Numbered from the stretch's first letter, positions 43,591-53,354 are shown. The stretch is DNA of 64,000 nt from CAYTMY01 sp964618075 (GCA_964618075.1 CAZTZO010000002.1:62001-126000); one strand, 5' to 3'. A program made the numbers and translations. Notes: generated by a model not told the origin, from the letters alone.

Positions 43591-45586
43591 CGAGCTGCCC
43601 CTTAATGGTTTTAATCCTGTCACGCAGTATCATAGCTCTTTCGAAGTCGAGTGCCTTTGCAGAGGCCCTCATTTCTTTTTCAAGATTTTCGATTATCTCG
43701 TTAGCTTTTTGTACCGGTGCGTTTTTTTGCAGTCCCTTTGTCTTTTTTGTTTTATACTCTTCGGGGATTTCCTGTGAAAGCAAGGCTTCTATTCCCGGCG
43801 TTATTTTTTTTGTTATACCCTTAGGCGTTATATGGTGCTTTTCATTGTATTCCGACTGCTTTTTTCTTCTTCGATTGGTTTCATCTATAGCGTAGCGCAT
43901 TGAAGGTGTAATGCTATCCGCATACATAATCACATGACCGTTTTCGTTTCTTGCTGCTCTTCCGATAGTTTGAACAAGAGATGTTTCGCTTCTTAAAAAG
44001 CCTTCCTTGTCAGCGTCGAGTATCGCAACAAGACTGACCTCCGGTATATCAAGCCCTTCACGCAGCAGATTTATACCGACAAGAACGTCAAACACGCCGC
44101 TTCTCAAATCATTTATTATTTTCATGCGCTCAACAGTGTCGATATCAGAATGCAGATATTCAGTGGCAATCCCTGCCTGTGAAAGGTATTTTGACAGATC
44201 CTCCGCCATTCTTTTAGTTAACGTAGTCACAAGAACGCGATTGCCGTCCTTCGTTTGGGTATTGATAGCGCTTATGAGATGTTCTATTTGGTTCTTTGTA
44301 GGCACAATTTCTATTTTCGGGTCAATAAGCCCCGTTGGACGAACGATAAGCTCGGCGGTATTTTCGGAATGCTCTGCTTCATAGCCTCCGGGAGTTGCGG
44401 AAACAAATACGACCTGATTAAGTTTATTTTCGAATTCCTCAAAATCAAGCGGTCTGTTGTCGTAAGCCGAAGGAAGCCTGAAGCCGTAATCTATCAAATT
44501 TTTCTTTCTGCTCCTGTCTCCGCCGTACATTCCGCGCACCTGAGGTAAAGTTACGTGAGATTCATCTATAAACATTAAAAAGTCTTTAGGAAAATAATCC
44601 ATCAAGGTAAAAGGAGCAGCGCCGGGAGAAGACGCGTTTATATGTCTGGTATAGTTTTCTATACCCTTGCAGTAACCCATTTCGCGCATCATTTCCATAT
44701 CGAAGTTAGTCTTCTGCATCAATCTTTGCGCTTCGACGAGCATATTATTTTTCTTGAAGTAATCGAGCCTTTCATTAAGCTCCGATTGAATGGTATTAAG
44801 AGCATGATCCATTTTTTCAGGCGAGGTTACATAATGGGAGGCGGGAAATATGCTTGTGTAGTTGAGACTACGCGTTGGCTTCATCGTTATGGAGTCTATT
44901 TGAGTTATGCGTTCTATTTCATCTCCGAAAAACTCAACGCGCAGTGCGGATTCGCTTGCAGAAGCTGGAAATATTTCCACAACATCTCCCTTAACGCGAA
45001 AGGTGGTTCTGTGAAAATCCATCTCATTTCGTGTGTATTGCAGATCAATAAGCTTTCTTATAAGCTCATCTCTGTCCTTTGTCATTCCGGGTCTTAATGA
45101 TATGACCATATTTTCGTAATCAATAGGGCTGCCTAGACCATATATACAGCTCACGCTCGATACTATTATAACGTCGTTTCGTTCGGATAAAGAGGCAGTG
45201 GCGGAGTGCCTGAGCTTATCAATATCATCATTTATCGAAGAATCCTTTTCAATATAAAGATCTTGTCCCGGAACGTATGCTTCCGGTTGATAATAATCAT
45301 AGTAGCTTACAAAATATTCAACGGCATTGTCGGGAAAAAAGGATCTGAATTCGTTTGCAAGCTGGGCGGCAAGAGTCTTGTTGTGCGCAAGAACCAAGGT
45401 GGGTTTTTGCACCTTTTCGATTATTTTTGCCATGGTGAAGGTCTTTCCGCTTCCTGTAACTCCAAGCAACGTTTGCGCCTTCATTCCTGCGTTTATTCCT
45501 TTGCTGAGCATATCTATGGCATGGGGCTGGTCTCCCGCAGGCTCATATTCGCTTACGACTTTAAATTTGTTATCTGTTTTTTTCAT
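43583..45586 (-). CDS. uvrB: Excinuclease ABC subunit B
   Basis: 667 residues, standard length. Walker A GVTGSGKTFTMA near 42, beta-hairpin 'YYDYYQPEAYVP' near 96, DEAD-like 'DESHVTLPQ' near 343, helicase motif VI 'TIGRAARNENG' near 545, and a C-terminal UVR domain. It loads onto damaged DNA from UvrA and recruits UvrC. uvrA and uvrC are not in the window. Upstream of the methyltransferase gene, overlapping it. Confidence 0.97.
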   Translation of the reverse strand: MKKTDNKFKVVSEYEPAGDQPHAIDMLSKGINAGMKAQTLLGVTGSGKTFTMAKIIEKVQKPTLVLAHNKTLAAQLANEFRSFFPDNAVEYFVSYYDYYQPEAYVPGQDLYIEKDSSINDDIDKLRHSATASLSERNDVIIVSSVSCIYGLGSPIDYENMVISLRPGMTKDRDELIRKLIDLQYTRNEMDFHRTTFRVKGDVVEIFPASASESALRVEFFGDEIERITQIDSITMKPTRSLNYTSIFPASHYVTSPEKMDHALNTIQSELNERLDYFKKNNMLVEAQRLMQKTNFDMEMMREMGYCKGIENYTRHINASSPGAAPFTLMDYFPKDFLMFIDESHVTLPQVRGMYGGDRSRKKNLIDYGFRLPSAYDNRPLDFEEFENKLNQVVFVSATPGGYEAEHSENTAELIVRPTGLIDPKIEIVPTKNQIEHLISAINTQTKDGNRVLVTTLTKRMAEDLSKYLSQAGIATEYLHSDIDTVERMKIINDLRSGVFDVLVGINLLREGLDIPEVSLVAILDADKEGFLRSETSLVQTIGRAARNENGHVIMYADSITPSMRYAIDETNRRRKKQSEYNEKHHITPKGITKKITPGIEALLSQEIPEEYKTKKTKGLQKNAPVQKANEIIENLEKEMRASAKALDFERAMILRDRIKTIKGQLDE

Positions 45587-45595
45587 ATTGTTATT

Positions 45596-46075
45596 TTAGA
45601 GCTTGATCTCCCTGTCAAGTAATATACATGCGCACATTATTATTGCGCCTATTGTTAAAAAAGCGTCGGCGACATTGAATATCGCAAAGTTCACAAATGT
45701 GAATTCGAAGAAGTCAACCACATAACCGTATGCGAACCTGTCAATGGCGTTTCCCAACGCCCCTCCTATTATCATGGCAATGCTTATAAGATAAAGCTTT
45801 TTATTGCGATTCAGCTTTTGTTGCCTGTAAAGCAAGAAACACAGCGCTGCTGAAATTACTATACTGAAGATACCTAAAATCAGAGCTTTTCCTTCAAAGA
45901 TGCTGAAAGCTGCCCCTGTGTTTTTCGTAAGCGTCAAATCGAGAACGTTTTTTATAACTGTAACGCTTGAAGAAGAAAGCAGGTATTTTACAGCAAGTAT
46001 TTTGCTAACTCTGTCAAGTATTACCGTTAGCGCTATAATAATGATCAGCATCATGCTTATTTTCCCTTTATTCAT
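45596..46075 (-). CDS. lspA: Lipoprotein signal peptidase (signal peptidase II)
   Basis: 159 residues with four membrane helices. Conserved 'TKNTGAAFSIF' near 50-60 and the catalytic aspartates in 'GYVVDFFEF' near 117-125 and 'FNVADAF' near 133-139. It removes signal peptides from diacylglyceryl-modified prolipoproteins, such as the lipoprotein at 8537-9745. It lies 9 bp upstream of uvrB on the same strand. Confidence 0.95.
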   Translation of the reverse strand: MNKGKISMMLIIIIALTVILDRVSKILAVKYLLSSSSVTVIKNVLDLTLTKNTGAAFSIFEGKALILGIFSIVISAALCFLLYRQQKLNRNKKLYLISIAMIIGGALGNAIDRFAYGYVVDFFEFTFVNFAIFNVADAFLTIGAIIMCACILLDREIKL

Positions 46076-46202
46076 TGTGACTTTATATTGATTATATCAT
46101 ACACTAAAGCGCCTTTATGTATAACCGTTTTTTTTATGATAAATAACTGTTATTTTATAACAGCACTTAAGAATGGCTGTAAAAAAAATAATGATTATAA
46201 AA

Positions 46203-46240
46203 AAGTAAGCAAAGCAATAATTGATATGCTCTGCTTACTT
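46203..46240 (-). terminator. Terminator after guaB
   Basis: AAGTAAGCA.AGC and GCT.TGCTTACTT form a long stem; on the minus strand it is followed by a T run. It separates guaB from lspA. Confidence 0.75.
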
Positions 46241-46273
46241 AAATGCTTTAAACAATTGTGAGCTTGTAAGAGT

Positions 46274-47734
46274 TTAAAACTCTCTTGTATAATTCGGAGA
46301 TTCCTTTAATATGGTTATATCGTGAGGGTGACTTTCAGTAAGTGCAGCAGAAGTGATCTTGATAAATTCCGTATCCTTCCTGAGCTCTTCGATGTTGCGG
46401 CATCCGCAGTATCCCATGCCGCTTCTTAAGCCGCCTACCATTTGGAATACTACTTCGCCGGCTGCTCCCTTATAAGCAACTCTGCCTTCAACGCCTTCGG
46501 GAACGAGCTTTTTTTGTCCCTCTTGGAAATATCTGTCGCTGCTTCCGTGTATCTGCTGCATTGCGCCAAGCGAGCCCATGCCACGGTAGCTCTTGTAGCG
46601 TCTGCCCTGCAAAATAATCATTTCACCTGGGCTTTCGTCCGTTCCGGCTAGTATGCTTCCCATCATTACAGTACACGCGCCTGCTGCCAGAGCCTTTGTG
46701 ACATCTCCCGAAAACTTAATGCCTCCGTCAGCAATTATGGGAACATTATATTTATCGGCAGCCTCGGCGCAGTCCATTATCGCCGTTACCTGCGGAACTC
46801 CTATTCCCGCTATTACTCTTGTGGTACATATCGAACCGGGGCCTATGCCTACTTTTACAGCGTCAGCACCGTTTTCTATGAGCTTTATTGTTCCAGCACT
46901 TGTCGCAACATTGCCTGCGATAACCTGCACATCGGGGAAAGTATCTTTTATCTTACGAAGAGCCTCAACGACATTTTTGGAATCTCCATGCGCCGTATCA
47001 AGCACGAGCACATCTACCTTTGATGCCACGAGCGCTCTAACTCTTTCAAAGCTGTCCGCTCCGATACCGACTGCGGCTCCGCACAGAAGCCTGCCTTGGC
47101 TGTCCTTCGCAGAATCGGGGTATTGAATAGCTTTTTTAATATCCTTTATCGTTATAAGTCCTTTTAAATTGCCTTCCTTATCGACTATCGGGAGCTTCTC
47201 GACCTTATATCTTTTTAAAATATGCTCCGCCTCCGACAGAGTTGTTCCTTCAGGAGCTGTTATTAGGTTTTCCTTTGTCATGGCTTCCGATATAAGCTTT
47301 GCGGGATTATCCTCAAATCTTAAATCTCTGTTTGTTAAGATACCGACGAGTTTTTTGCCGCGCACTATAGGTACGCCTGAAATGTGGTACTTCTCCATGA
47401 GAACCATTGCGTCTCCGACTACATGGTTCTCCGATAAAGAAAACGGGTCGACAATAACGCCGTTTTCGCTTCTTTTTACTTTATCGACGTTTTCCGCCTG
47501 TTCTTCTATGGACATATTCTTGTGTATGACGCCTATGCCGCCCTGTCTTGCCATTGCAATTGCCATGCTGCTTTCCGTAACGGTGTCCATGCCCGCTGAA
47601 ATAAACGGAATATTGAGATTGATAGTGTTAGTCAATCGCGTACTCAGATCCGTCTGTGACGGCGCAAAATCCGCATAGCGCGGAATGAGCAGAATATCGT
47701 CGAACGTAAGCCCTTCTTTGAGTATTTTTCCCAT
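46274..47734 (-). CDS. guaB: Inosine-5'-monophosphate dehydrogenase
   Basis: 486 residues. N-terminal 'LTFDDILLIPRYAD' near 8-21, two CBS domains (about 95-210), and catalytic loop 'GIGPGSICTTRVIAG' near 299-313 with the active Cys in SICTTR. It oxidises IMP to XMP with NAD+, the committed step to GMP. Monocistronic, with a terminator downstream. Confidence 0.97.
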   Translation of the reverse strand: MGKILKEGLTFDDILLIPRYADFAPSQTDLSTRLTNTINLNIPFISAGMDTVTESSMAIAMARQGGIGVIHKNMSIEEQAENVDKVKRSENGVIVDPFSLSENHVVGDAMVLMEKYHISGVPIVRGKKLVGILTNRDLRFEDNPAKLISEAMTKENLITAPEGTTLSEAEHILKRYKVEKLPIVDKEGNLKGLITIKDIKKAIQYPDSAKDSQGRLLCGAAVGIGADSFERVRALVASKVDVLVLDTAHGDSKNVVEALRKIKDTFPDVQVIAGNVATSAGTIKLIENGADAVKVGIGPGSICTTRVIAGIGVPQVTAIMDCAEAADKYNVPIIADGGIKFSGDVTKALAAGACTVMMGSILAGTDESPGEMIILQGRRYKSYRGMGSLGAMQQIHGSSDRYFQEGQKKLVPEGVEGRVAYKGAAGEVVFQMVGGLRSGMGYCGCRNIEELRKDTEFIKITSAALTESHPHDITILKESPNYTREF

Positions 47735-47773
47735 CAGAGACTCCTTAGTTTATAGAAATCATTGTTAAATTTT

Positions 47774-47802
47774 ATGATAACAAAAACGCATAAGGTTTGC
47801 AA
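47774..47802 (-). promoter_or_regulatory. Probable promoter for guaB
   Basis: Minus-strand TTGCAA (47797-47802), 17-nt spacer, TATCAT (47774-47779), about 40 bp before the guaB start. The hexamer pair is the same style as the metK promoter. Confidence 0.55.
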
Positions 47803-47845
47803 AGAAAATAATTACAAACTTAAAATAATTATTTACTGATTTGTA

Positions 47846-47873
47846 TTGACTTAAAGGATTATTATGGTAGAAT
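47846..47873 (+). promoter_or_regulatory. Sigma-A promoter of groESL
   Basis: TTGACT (47846-47851), 16-nt spacer, TAGAAT (47868-47873). The CIRCE operator begins 5 bp downstream, covering the predicted start point. Confidence 0.75.
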
Positions 47874-47877
47874 AATC

Positions 47878-47904
47878 TTAGCACTCAATATGATTGAGTG
47901 CTAA
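47878..47904 (+). promoter_or_regulatory. CIRCE operator (HrcA-binding inverted repeat)
   Basis: TTAGCACTC, 9-nt spacer, GAGTGCTAA: an exact match to the 9-9-9 CIRCE consensus. HrcA would repress groESL here and release it on heat shock. hrcA is not in the window. Confidence 0.97.
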
Positions 47905-47946
47905 CAATATGAGAGGTACACATTTATTATACAAGGAGGCATAAAC

Positions 47947-48231
47947 ATGAAATTGAAACCTTTGGGTGACAGAGTTGTACTTAAGGTAAAGGAGTCCGAG
48001 GATAAAACGAAAAGCGGCATAGTCCTTCCCGAAACTTCCAAGGAAAAACCCTTGCTGGCTGAGGTCATTGCTGTCGGCAGCGGCGAAGTTATAGACGGCA
48101 AAAAAGTTGCTCTTGACGTTAAGGTAGGCGATACGGTTATATACTCGAAGTTCTCGGGTACGGAAGTCGAATTCGAATCAGAACAGCTTTTAATTGTCAA
48201 ACAGAACGATATACTTGCAATTTGCGAATAA
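47947..48231 (+). CDS. groES: Co-chaperonin GroES
   Basis: 94 residues. 'LKPLGDRVVLKVKESEDKTKSGIVLPE', in part, at the N-terminus contains the mobile loop that contacts GroEL. It is preceded by AAGGAGG and the CIRCE-regulated promoter. Caps the GroEL folding cavity. Confidence 0.97.
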   Translation: MKLKPLGDRVVLKVKESEDKTKSGIVLPETSKEKPLLAEVIAVGSGEVIDGKKVALDVKVGDTVIYSKFSGTEVEFESEQLLIVKQNDILAICE

Positions 48232-48247
48232 TTAAAGGAGGAAAAAA

Positions 48248-49879
48248 ATGGCTAAAGATTTAAAATATGGCATAGAAGCAAGAAACGCGCTTGAAATAGG
48301 CGTAAATAAGCTTGCGGACGCCGTTAAGGTAACAATCGGACCGAGAGGCAGAAACGTAGTTTTGTCAAAATCCTTCGGATCTCCGATAATAACAAACGAT
48401 GGTGTTACCATTGCAAAAGAGATTGAACTCGAAGACATTTTCGAGAACATGGGCGCAGCACTCGTAAAAGAGGTTGCCGTAAAGACAAACGACGTTGCAG
48501 GCGACGGTACTACAGCAGCTACAGTACTTGCACAGGCAATCATAAAAGAAGGACTTAAAAACGTCACGGCAGGCGCAAATCCCATAATCCTTAAAAAGGG
48601 AATAGAACAGGCTACAGAGATTGCCGTAAATGAGATAAAAGCCAACAGCAAATCCGTTGACGATAAAACAGCTATAGCGCAGGTCGCTTCCATATCAGCT
48701 AATGATAAGAAAATCGGCGAGCTTATCTCAGATGCTATGGAGAAGGTCGGTAAAGACGGCGTTATCACAATAGAAGAAGGAAAGTCAATGCAGATAGAGC
48801 TTGACTTTACCGAAGGTATGCAGTTCGATAGAGGATATTTATCTCCTTATTTTGTAACCGATACCGAGAAAATGTGCGTGGATTACGAGGATGTAAATAT
48901 TCTTGTGACCGATAAAAAGATTTCAAATATACAGGAAATTCTTCCCATACTCGAACAGCTCGTTCAACAGGGCGGCAAGCTGCTGATAATCGCAGAGGAT
49001 ATCGAAGGAGAAGCGCTTTCAACGCTGGTACTAAATAAGCTTCGTGGCGTATTCCAGTGCGTTGCAGTCAAAGCTCCGGGCTTTGGCGACAGAAGAAGAG
49101 CCATGCTTGAGGATATAGCTCTTCAGACGGGTGCAACCGTTATAAGCGAGCAGCTGGGAATGGATTTAAAAACTGCCACACTCGATGTTTGCGGTAAGGC
49201 AAGAAGTATAAAGATAGACAAAGAAAACACCATCATAGTCGAAGGCGCAGGAGACGCTAAGAACGTTGAAGCAAGAAAGATGCAGATAAAGAAGGAGATC
49301 GAAGAGACCACTTCCGAGTACGACAAAGAAAAGCTGCATGAAAGACTTGCAAAGCTCTCCGGCGGAGTTGCGGTAATAAAGGTCGGCGCAGCCACAGAGA
49401 CCGAAATGAAGGAAAGAAAATACAGGATAGAGGACGCGCTCAATGCAACGAGAGCTGCAGTCGAGGAAGGTATCGTTGCCGGAGGCGGAGCGGCTTTAAT
49501 TTCGGCAACCAAAGCAGTCGATGAGCTTATAACAAAGCTCGACGGTGATGAGAGAACAGGCGCTCAGATAATCCGCAAGGCTATCGAAGCACCTATCAGA
49601 CAGATCGCCTTCAATGCAGGAATAGACGGAAGTATCGTTGTAGATAAGCTTATAAACGGAAAGAACAAGTCGGAAGGCTTTGACGCACTTAACTTTGAAT
49701 ATGTAGATATGTTCGAAGCAGGTATCGTAGACCCGACTAAGGTCATAAGAACATCGCTTCAGAATGCGGCAAGTGTTGCAAGCATGTTCCTGACGACCGA
49801 AGCATGTGTTGCTGAAATACCCAAGCCGGAGCCGGCAATGCCCGCAGGAGCAGGCGGCGGTTATCCCGGAATGATGTAA
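48248..49879 (+). CDS. groEL: Chaperonin GroEL
   Basis: 543 residues, standard length. 'TIGPRGRNVVLSKSFGSP', in part, near 28-45, 'GDGTTAATVLAQ' near 86, and a glycine/methionine C-terminal tail GGGYPGMM. Second gene of the CIRCE operon, 16 bp after groES, RBS AAGGAGG. Confidence 0.98.
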   Translation: MAKDLKYGIEARNALEIGVNKLADAVKVTIGPRGRNVVLSKSFGSPIITNDGVTIAKEIELEDIFENMGAALVKEVAVKTNDVAGDGTTAATVLAQAIIKEGLKNVTAGANPIILKKGIEQATEIAVNEIKANSKSVDDKTAIAQVASISANDKKIGELISDAMEKVGKDGVITIEEGKSMQIELDFTEGMQFDRGYLSPYFVTDTEKMCVDYEDVNILVTDKKISNIQEILPILEQLVQQGGKLLIIAEDIEGEALSTLVLNKLRGVFQCVAVKAPGFGDRRRAMLEDIALQTGATVISEQLGMDLKTATLDVCGKARSIKIDKENTIIVEGAGDAKNVEARKMQIKKEIEETTSEYDKEKLHERLAKLSGGVAVIKVGAATETEMKERKYRIEDALNATRAAVEEGIVAGGGAALISATKAVDELITKLDGDERTGAQIIRKAIEAPIRQIAFNAGIDGSIVVDKLINGKNKSEGFDALNFEYVDMFEAGIVDPTKVIRTSLQNAASVASMFLTTEACVAEIPKPEPAMPAGAGGGYPGMM

Positions 49880-49895
49880 CAGTATTCTTGTTATT

Positions 49896-49932
49896 TAAGA
49901 GAGCTTTCATTTTGGAAAGCTCTCTTATTTTT
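49896..49932 (+). terminator. Terminator of the groESL operon
   Basis: AAGAGAGCTTTC and GAAAGCTCTCTT form a 12-bp perfect stem with a 6-nt loop, then a T-rich run, 17 bp after the groEL stop. Confidence 0.92.
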
Positions 49933-50055
49933 AGTATTCAACTTAAAATAACATATGAGATAAAATCCATTATTTTGAAAATTTTGTCGTATTGGTTTTG
50001 TTCAGATAAAAATTTTGATATGATTATATAACGAATAATATAAAAGAGGAATGAT

Positions 50056-50805
50056 ATGTTTATTATTGAATGGTTTGGGTATATGCTTGCGGCATTTGGC
50101 AAGCTGACTGATAACATCGGTTACTCGCTTATGCTGGCTGCTATAGTATTCAAGTTATTTTTAATTTTTCTTTCGAAGAAATATTACAACACGATAGTTT
50201 TAACGGAGGTCTTAAAGCCTCAGTATGACAAGGTAAGAATAAAGTTCAAAAGTGATCCTAAGGTTCAAAACGAACAAACTATGAAGTTCCTTATGGAGAA
50301 CGAATATCCCATGATGTCACGCTTCGGGCTTATCGGGCTGCAGGCTATAATAGTTGCGGGTATATGCGGTGCGCTGAGTAATCCTCAGGCTTTTATCTTT
50401 AATAACGGTTCAAGCATGAGTATGACGTTTCTCTCCATACCTGATTTATCGCTCTCTCCAATTAAAACATATATGACCTACGGCATGGACGACAGTTTAT
50501 TTATTTCCATAATTTTGCTTATGGCAAGTGTGGCTCTTACCTTTGTTCACGATATGCTCATGGAGAAGCGTCAGCTTATAAGTCAAGTGGGAGTAGATAT
50601 ATTTATGCTTGTGGCAGTGAGCGCATGCAGTATTCTGTTAAGTCAGGGCTTTATGATATTTTGGATAACAATGAAGCTTCTTGATGTCTTTTCCATATTC
50701 ATTACAGACAAATTCTACTGTGTCAATATCGAAGAAAAGCGTAAGGAGTGGGCAAAGAAACCCAAGAAAAAGATAAACCTAAAGAACAATAAAGAAAAGA
50801 AATAA
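50056..50805 (+). CDS. Divergent YidC/Oxa1-like membrane insertase
   Basis: 249 residues with five predicted hydrophobic segments (about 7-22, 24-42, 90-110, 148-168, 185-210) and a Lys/Asn-rich basic tail as in YidC. The cytoplasmic loop after the first core helix, 'VLKPQYDKVRIKFKSDPKVQNEQTMKF', in part, matches the 'LQPELKEIQEKYK.DPQK...E' loop of YidC. The helix carries Lys33 where SpoIIIJ/YidC2 has its essential hydrophilic Arg, and no lipobox is present. It is monocistronic, unlike canonical yidC which lies by rnpA, so it is probably an accessory paralogue. Confidence 0.65.
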   Translation: MFIIEWFGYMLAAFGKLTDNIGYSLMLAAIVFKLFLIFLSKKYYNTIVLTEVLKPQYDKVRIKFKSDPKVQNEQTMKFLMENEYPMMSRFGLIGLQAIIVAGICGALSNPQAFIFNNGSSMSMTFLSIPDLSLSPIKTYMTYGMDDSLFISIILLMASVALTFVHDMLMEKRQLISQVGVDIFMLVAVSACSILLSQGFMIFWITMKLLDVFSIFITDKFYCVNIEEKRKEWAKKPKKKINLKNNKEKK

Positions 50806-50819
50806 TAAGAAAATATAAA

Positions 50820-50869
50820 ATATCCCCAAGATCACATTTATAGTGAACTTGGGGATATTTTTTTTTTTT
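50820..50869. terminator. Bidirectional terminator between yidC-like gene and rgpF-like gene
   Basis: ATATCCCCAAG and CTTGGGGATAT form an 11-bp stem around a 17-nt loop, followed by about ten T. Confidence 0.9.
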
Positions 50870-52775
50870 AAGAACCGAGATGTTTCCTTTTCCATTTCAG
50901 CAGTTTTCTGAACTTTTCTTTTGGCATAACTATTTTAAGTCCTTCTTTGACGGTCGAAGTGACTTTATTGGCGGCAAGCGCTGCATGAGATACTTTCTTT
51001 ATGCACATTGTCTTTGCCAGATAAATTACTTCTCTGTCTTGGTTTGTCATTTCAATAGCTGCGAAGTCATCGTTCATGATATATCCTGTGTAGAATCCGT
51101 CATTTTGTACAGCATAACCGTATATTCTCTCCGGAATATGGAGAAAAACGCCGTTCATGTCCCTTTTCGGTGCAAAGTAATCGTCGCAGTTACACTCAGC
51201 AAATTGAAAAATCGTTTTTGTTGCTTGTTTTTTTATCCAGAAAAAGCCGTCGGAAGGTGAAACAGGGGCATTCTTTAACGATATTGGGACATGTATGTTC
51301 ATTTGTTCGAGTAATTGTTTTGTGTCGATGAAATCCTGTTCGTATTCTTTATAATAAACAGGCAGTGAATCGGTTTGTGGTATAACCATGTTTTTCTTTA
51401 GCTGCGCGCCCCATGGGAAATATTCGCCCGAGGAAAAATAAGCATGGTTCGCTTGCTTTGGGATAAGCATACCGAGCCTGTTTTCTCTTTGAAAAGTATC
51501 TATGATGTTATAAATATACTCATCGGAGGCTATAAGATTTTCAAAGCCTTTTTCGTAAAATAATTTTTGATTTACATATGGCTCGATTTTTTCAAGCGTA
51601 TGCAGATTTATATAACAAAGGTAATCATAATCCTCAAGTATTTGTTTGTTTGCCGAAATGATTTCAGATGAAATATCTTTCTTTATAAATTTCACGCTGA
51701 TATTCTTATGCTTAATAAGGATATTCTCTGATTCTTTGCGTTTGTCTTCGTCAAAGTAAACAAAAATGATATCATTGACAACCGATATATTGCTAATGTA
51801 TTTTAAAAGCAGACTTAAATATTGTGTATCCTGAAGATTTACTACCATAGCGATTTTTTTATCTTTATATTCTTTAACAGAAGTATTTCTTTGTAAAATG
51901 TAATTAAAATGAAGCATGCTTTTCAATTCGTCCATAGGCATGGTTCTTAATAGATTGTCCCATATCATGTTCACATCATAATCTGTGTCGCTGTCAATAA
52001 ATTGAAGCGCTTTTTTCACAGAATCGAATACGGGATAATCTCTTGCCTTAGTGGCAAACAATTTTTGCTTTATTACAGGGCATCTTCTTTCACGGATCAA
52101 TTCATCGGGCATAATCATCATCGCGTAGTCGACCTGTCCGCGCAAATCCTCAATTTGCATATAAGTGTCCCATTTGTAACCGTATTCACTGAATTCTTTC
52201 GTGAAAACGACCTCGAACTGCGATATGGCGTCGTTTGCGTCTTCAATAAACGGAAGATTCTCCATTTTGTCAAAGAATTCCTTGCTTGTGAGCATTTTAT
52301 TGCGTATTGAAATGAAATAAGACTGAATATGCTCCGGAATATATTTATAATCGCAATCGTCAATATATAAATTTTCCTGTTTGAAGAATTTCAGTATACC
52401 CCAGAAGTCAATGTCCTTTTTATCCATTGTCTCAAACATTTCACTAAACGGATAGATAGGCCCGTATAGAGTGGAATTGAAAAGTATACATTCGTCGTAT
52501 TCACACAGCTTATCCCAGCCTATTCTTTTAATTCCGTCCCTGTACGCCGTGATGTCATAACCGTTGTTCGTTCGCTTGTAAATATCATCTGCGATATCAT
52601 CTAAACGACTCTCATATTCCGGTTGGATACTTCCGTTAACAACGACGGTCAAGCTTTTAAGAAACGGTCTTATATTCTCAAGCATATAAAAAACATATTC
52701 GTCTACTATGCCGTATTTATCGTAAAAAACATAAATTCCGGCTCTGTTTATTTCATTTTTATCTGCAAGGATCAT
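50868..52775 (-). CDS. Rhamnan synthesis F-family protein (RgpF-like)
   Basis: 635 residues. The N-terminal 250 residues, 'RAGIYVFYDKYGIVDEYVFYML', in part, with 'LFNSTLYGP' near 110 and 'FWGILKF' near 143, match the RgpF domain of rhamnose-glucose polysaccharide synthesis. A second region (about 300-560) resembles a GT-like fold with 'KKIAMVVNLQDTQYL'. RgpF family proteins are cytoplasmic glycosyltransferases or accessory factors for wall rhamnan. GGAGG is 5 nt from the ATG. It is isolated from other polysaccharide genes here. Confidence 0.8.
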   Translation of the reverse strand: MILADKNEINRAGIYVFYDKYGIVDEYVFYMLENIRPFLKSLTVVVNGSIQPEYESRLDDIADDIYKRTNNGYDITAYRDGIKRIGWDKLCEYDECILFNSTLYGPIYPFSEMFETMDKKDIDFWGILKFFKQENLYIDDCDYKYIPEHIQSYFISIRNKMLTSKEFFDKMENLPFIEDANDAISQFEVVFTKEFSEYGYKWDTYMQIEDLRGQVDYAMMIMPDELIRERRCPVIKQKLFATKARDYPVFDSVKKALQFIDSDTDYDVNMIWDNLLRTMPMDELKSMLHFNYILQRNTSVKEYKDKKIAMVVNLQDTQYLSLLLKYISNISVVNDIIFVYFDEDKRKESENILIKHKNISVKFIKKDISSEIISANKQILEDYDYLCYINLHTLEKIEPYVNQKLFYEKGFENLIASDEYIYNIIDTFQRENRLGMLIPKQANHAYFSSGEYFPWGAQLKKNMVIPQTDSLPVYYKEYEQDFIDTKQLLEQMNIHVPISLKNAPVSPSDGFFWIKKQATKTIFQFAECNCDDYFAPKRDMNGVFLHIPERIYGYAVQNDGFYTGYIMNDDFAAIEMTNQDREVIYLAKTMCIKKVSHAALAANKVTSTVKEGLKIVMPKEKFRKLLKWKRKHLGS

Positions 52776-52899
52776 TATATCCTCCTTAATGACATTTGAA
52801 TTTTTAAATTATAACATACTATCTGAAGATATCAAAAAGAGCTTCGGTATAAAAACAATCTTTAATATATAATTACATGTAAATTAAATAAAAAATCAT

Positions 52900-52928
52900 T
52901 TGCTTAGACAACTTGCTTATGATATACT
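52900..52928 (+). promoter_or_regulatory. Promoter of rplS
   Basis: TTGCTT (52900-52905), 17-nt spacer, TATACT (52923-52928). Same hexamers as the rpmG promoter. Confidence 0.7.
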
Positions 52929-52934
52929 GTCTTA

Positions 52935-52998
52935 GTTAATACGGCGGTCCTCTGTTATTTAATACAATACAAGAACGCCTGGGCAGGAAGGAGGAGCA
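52935..52998 (+). ncRNA. Ribosomal protein L19 leader
   Basis: Contains TTAATACGGCGGTCCTCTG, in part, and AAGAACGCCTGGGCAGGAAGGAGG, in part, the two conserved arms (GGCG/CGCC pairing) of the Bacillota L19 leader, ending in the rplS Shine-Dalgarno. Free L19 is thought to repress through it. Confidence 0.8.
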
Positions 52999-53001
52999 CA
53001 A

Positions 53002-53346
53002 ATGGATTTGTTAAAAATGGTCGAAGCCGAGAATATCCGCAGCGACGTTCCTGAATTTCACGTTGGAGATACCGTAAAGGTTCACGTCAAAGTCGTGGAA
53101 GGTAAGCGTGAAAGAATTCAGATTTTCGAAGGTATTGTGCTCAAACGTCAAAACGGCGGAGCAAGAGAAACATTTACAGTCAGAAAGATTTCATATGGCG
53201 TAGGTGTTGAAAGAACTTTTCCGCTCAACTCGCCGCGTATCGACAAGATAGAGGTTGTCAGGTACGGTAAAGTCAGAAGAGCAAAGCTTTACTACCTGCG
53301 AGACCGCGTCGGCAAGGCCGTAAAGGTCAAAGAAAAAAGAAGATAA
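53002..53346 (+). CDS. rplS: 50S ribosomal protein L19
   Basis: 114 residues, usual length. 'FHVGDTVKVHVKVVEGKRERIQIFEG', in part, and 'ARETFTVRKISYGVGVERTFPL', in part, are the conserved body, and 'RRAKLYYLRDRVGKAVKVKE', in part, the tail. RBS GGAAGGAGG. Followed by its own terminator. Confidence 0.98.
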   Translation: MDLLKMVEAENIRSDVPEFHVGDTVKVHVKVVEGKRERIQIFEGIVLKRQNGGARETFTVRKISYGVGVERTFPLNSPRIDKIEVVRYGKVRRAKLYYLRDRVGKAVKVKEKRR

Positions 53347-53354
53347 ACAGAACG

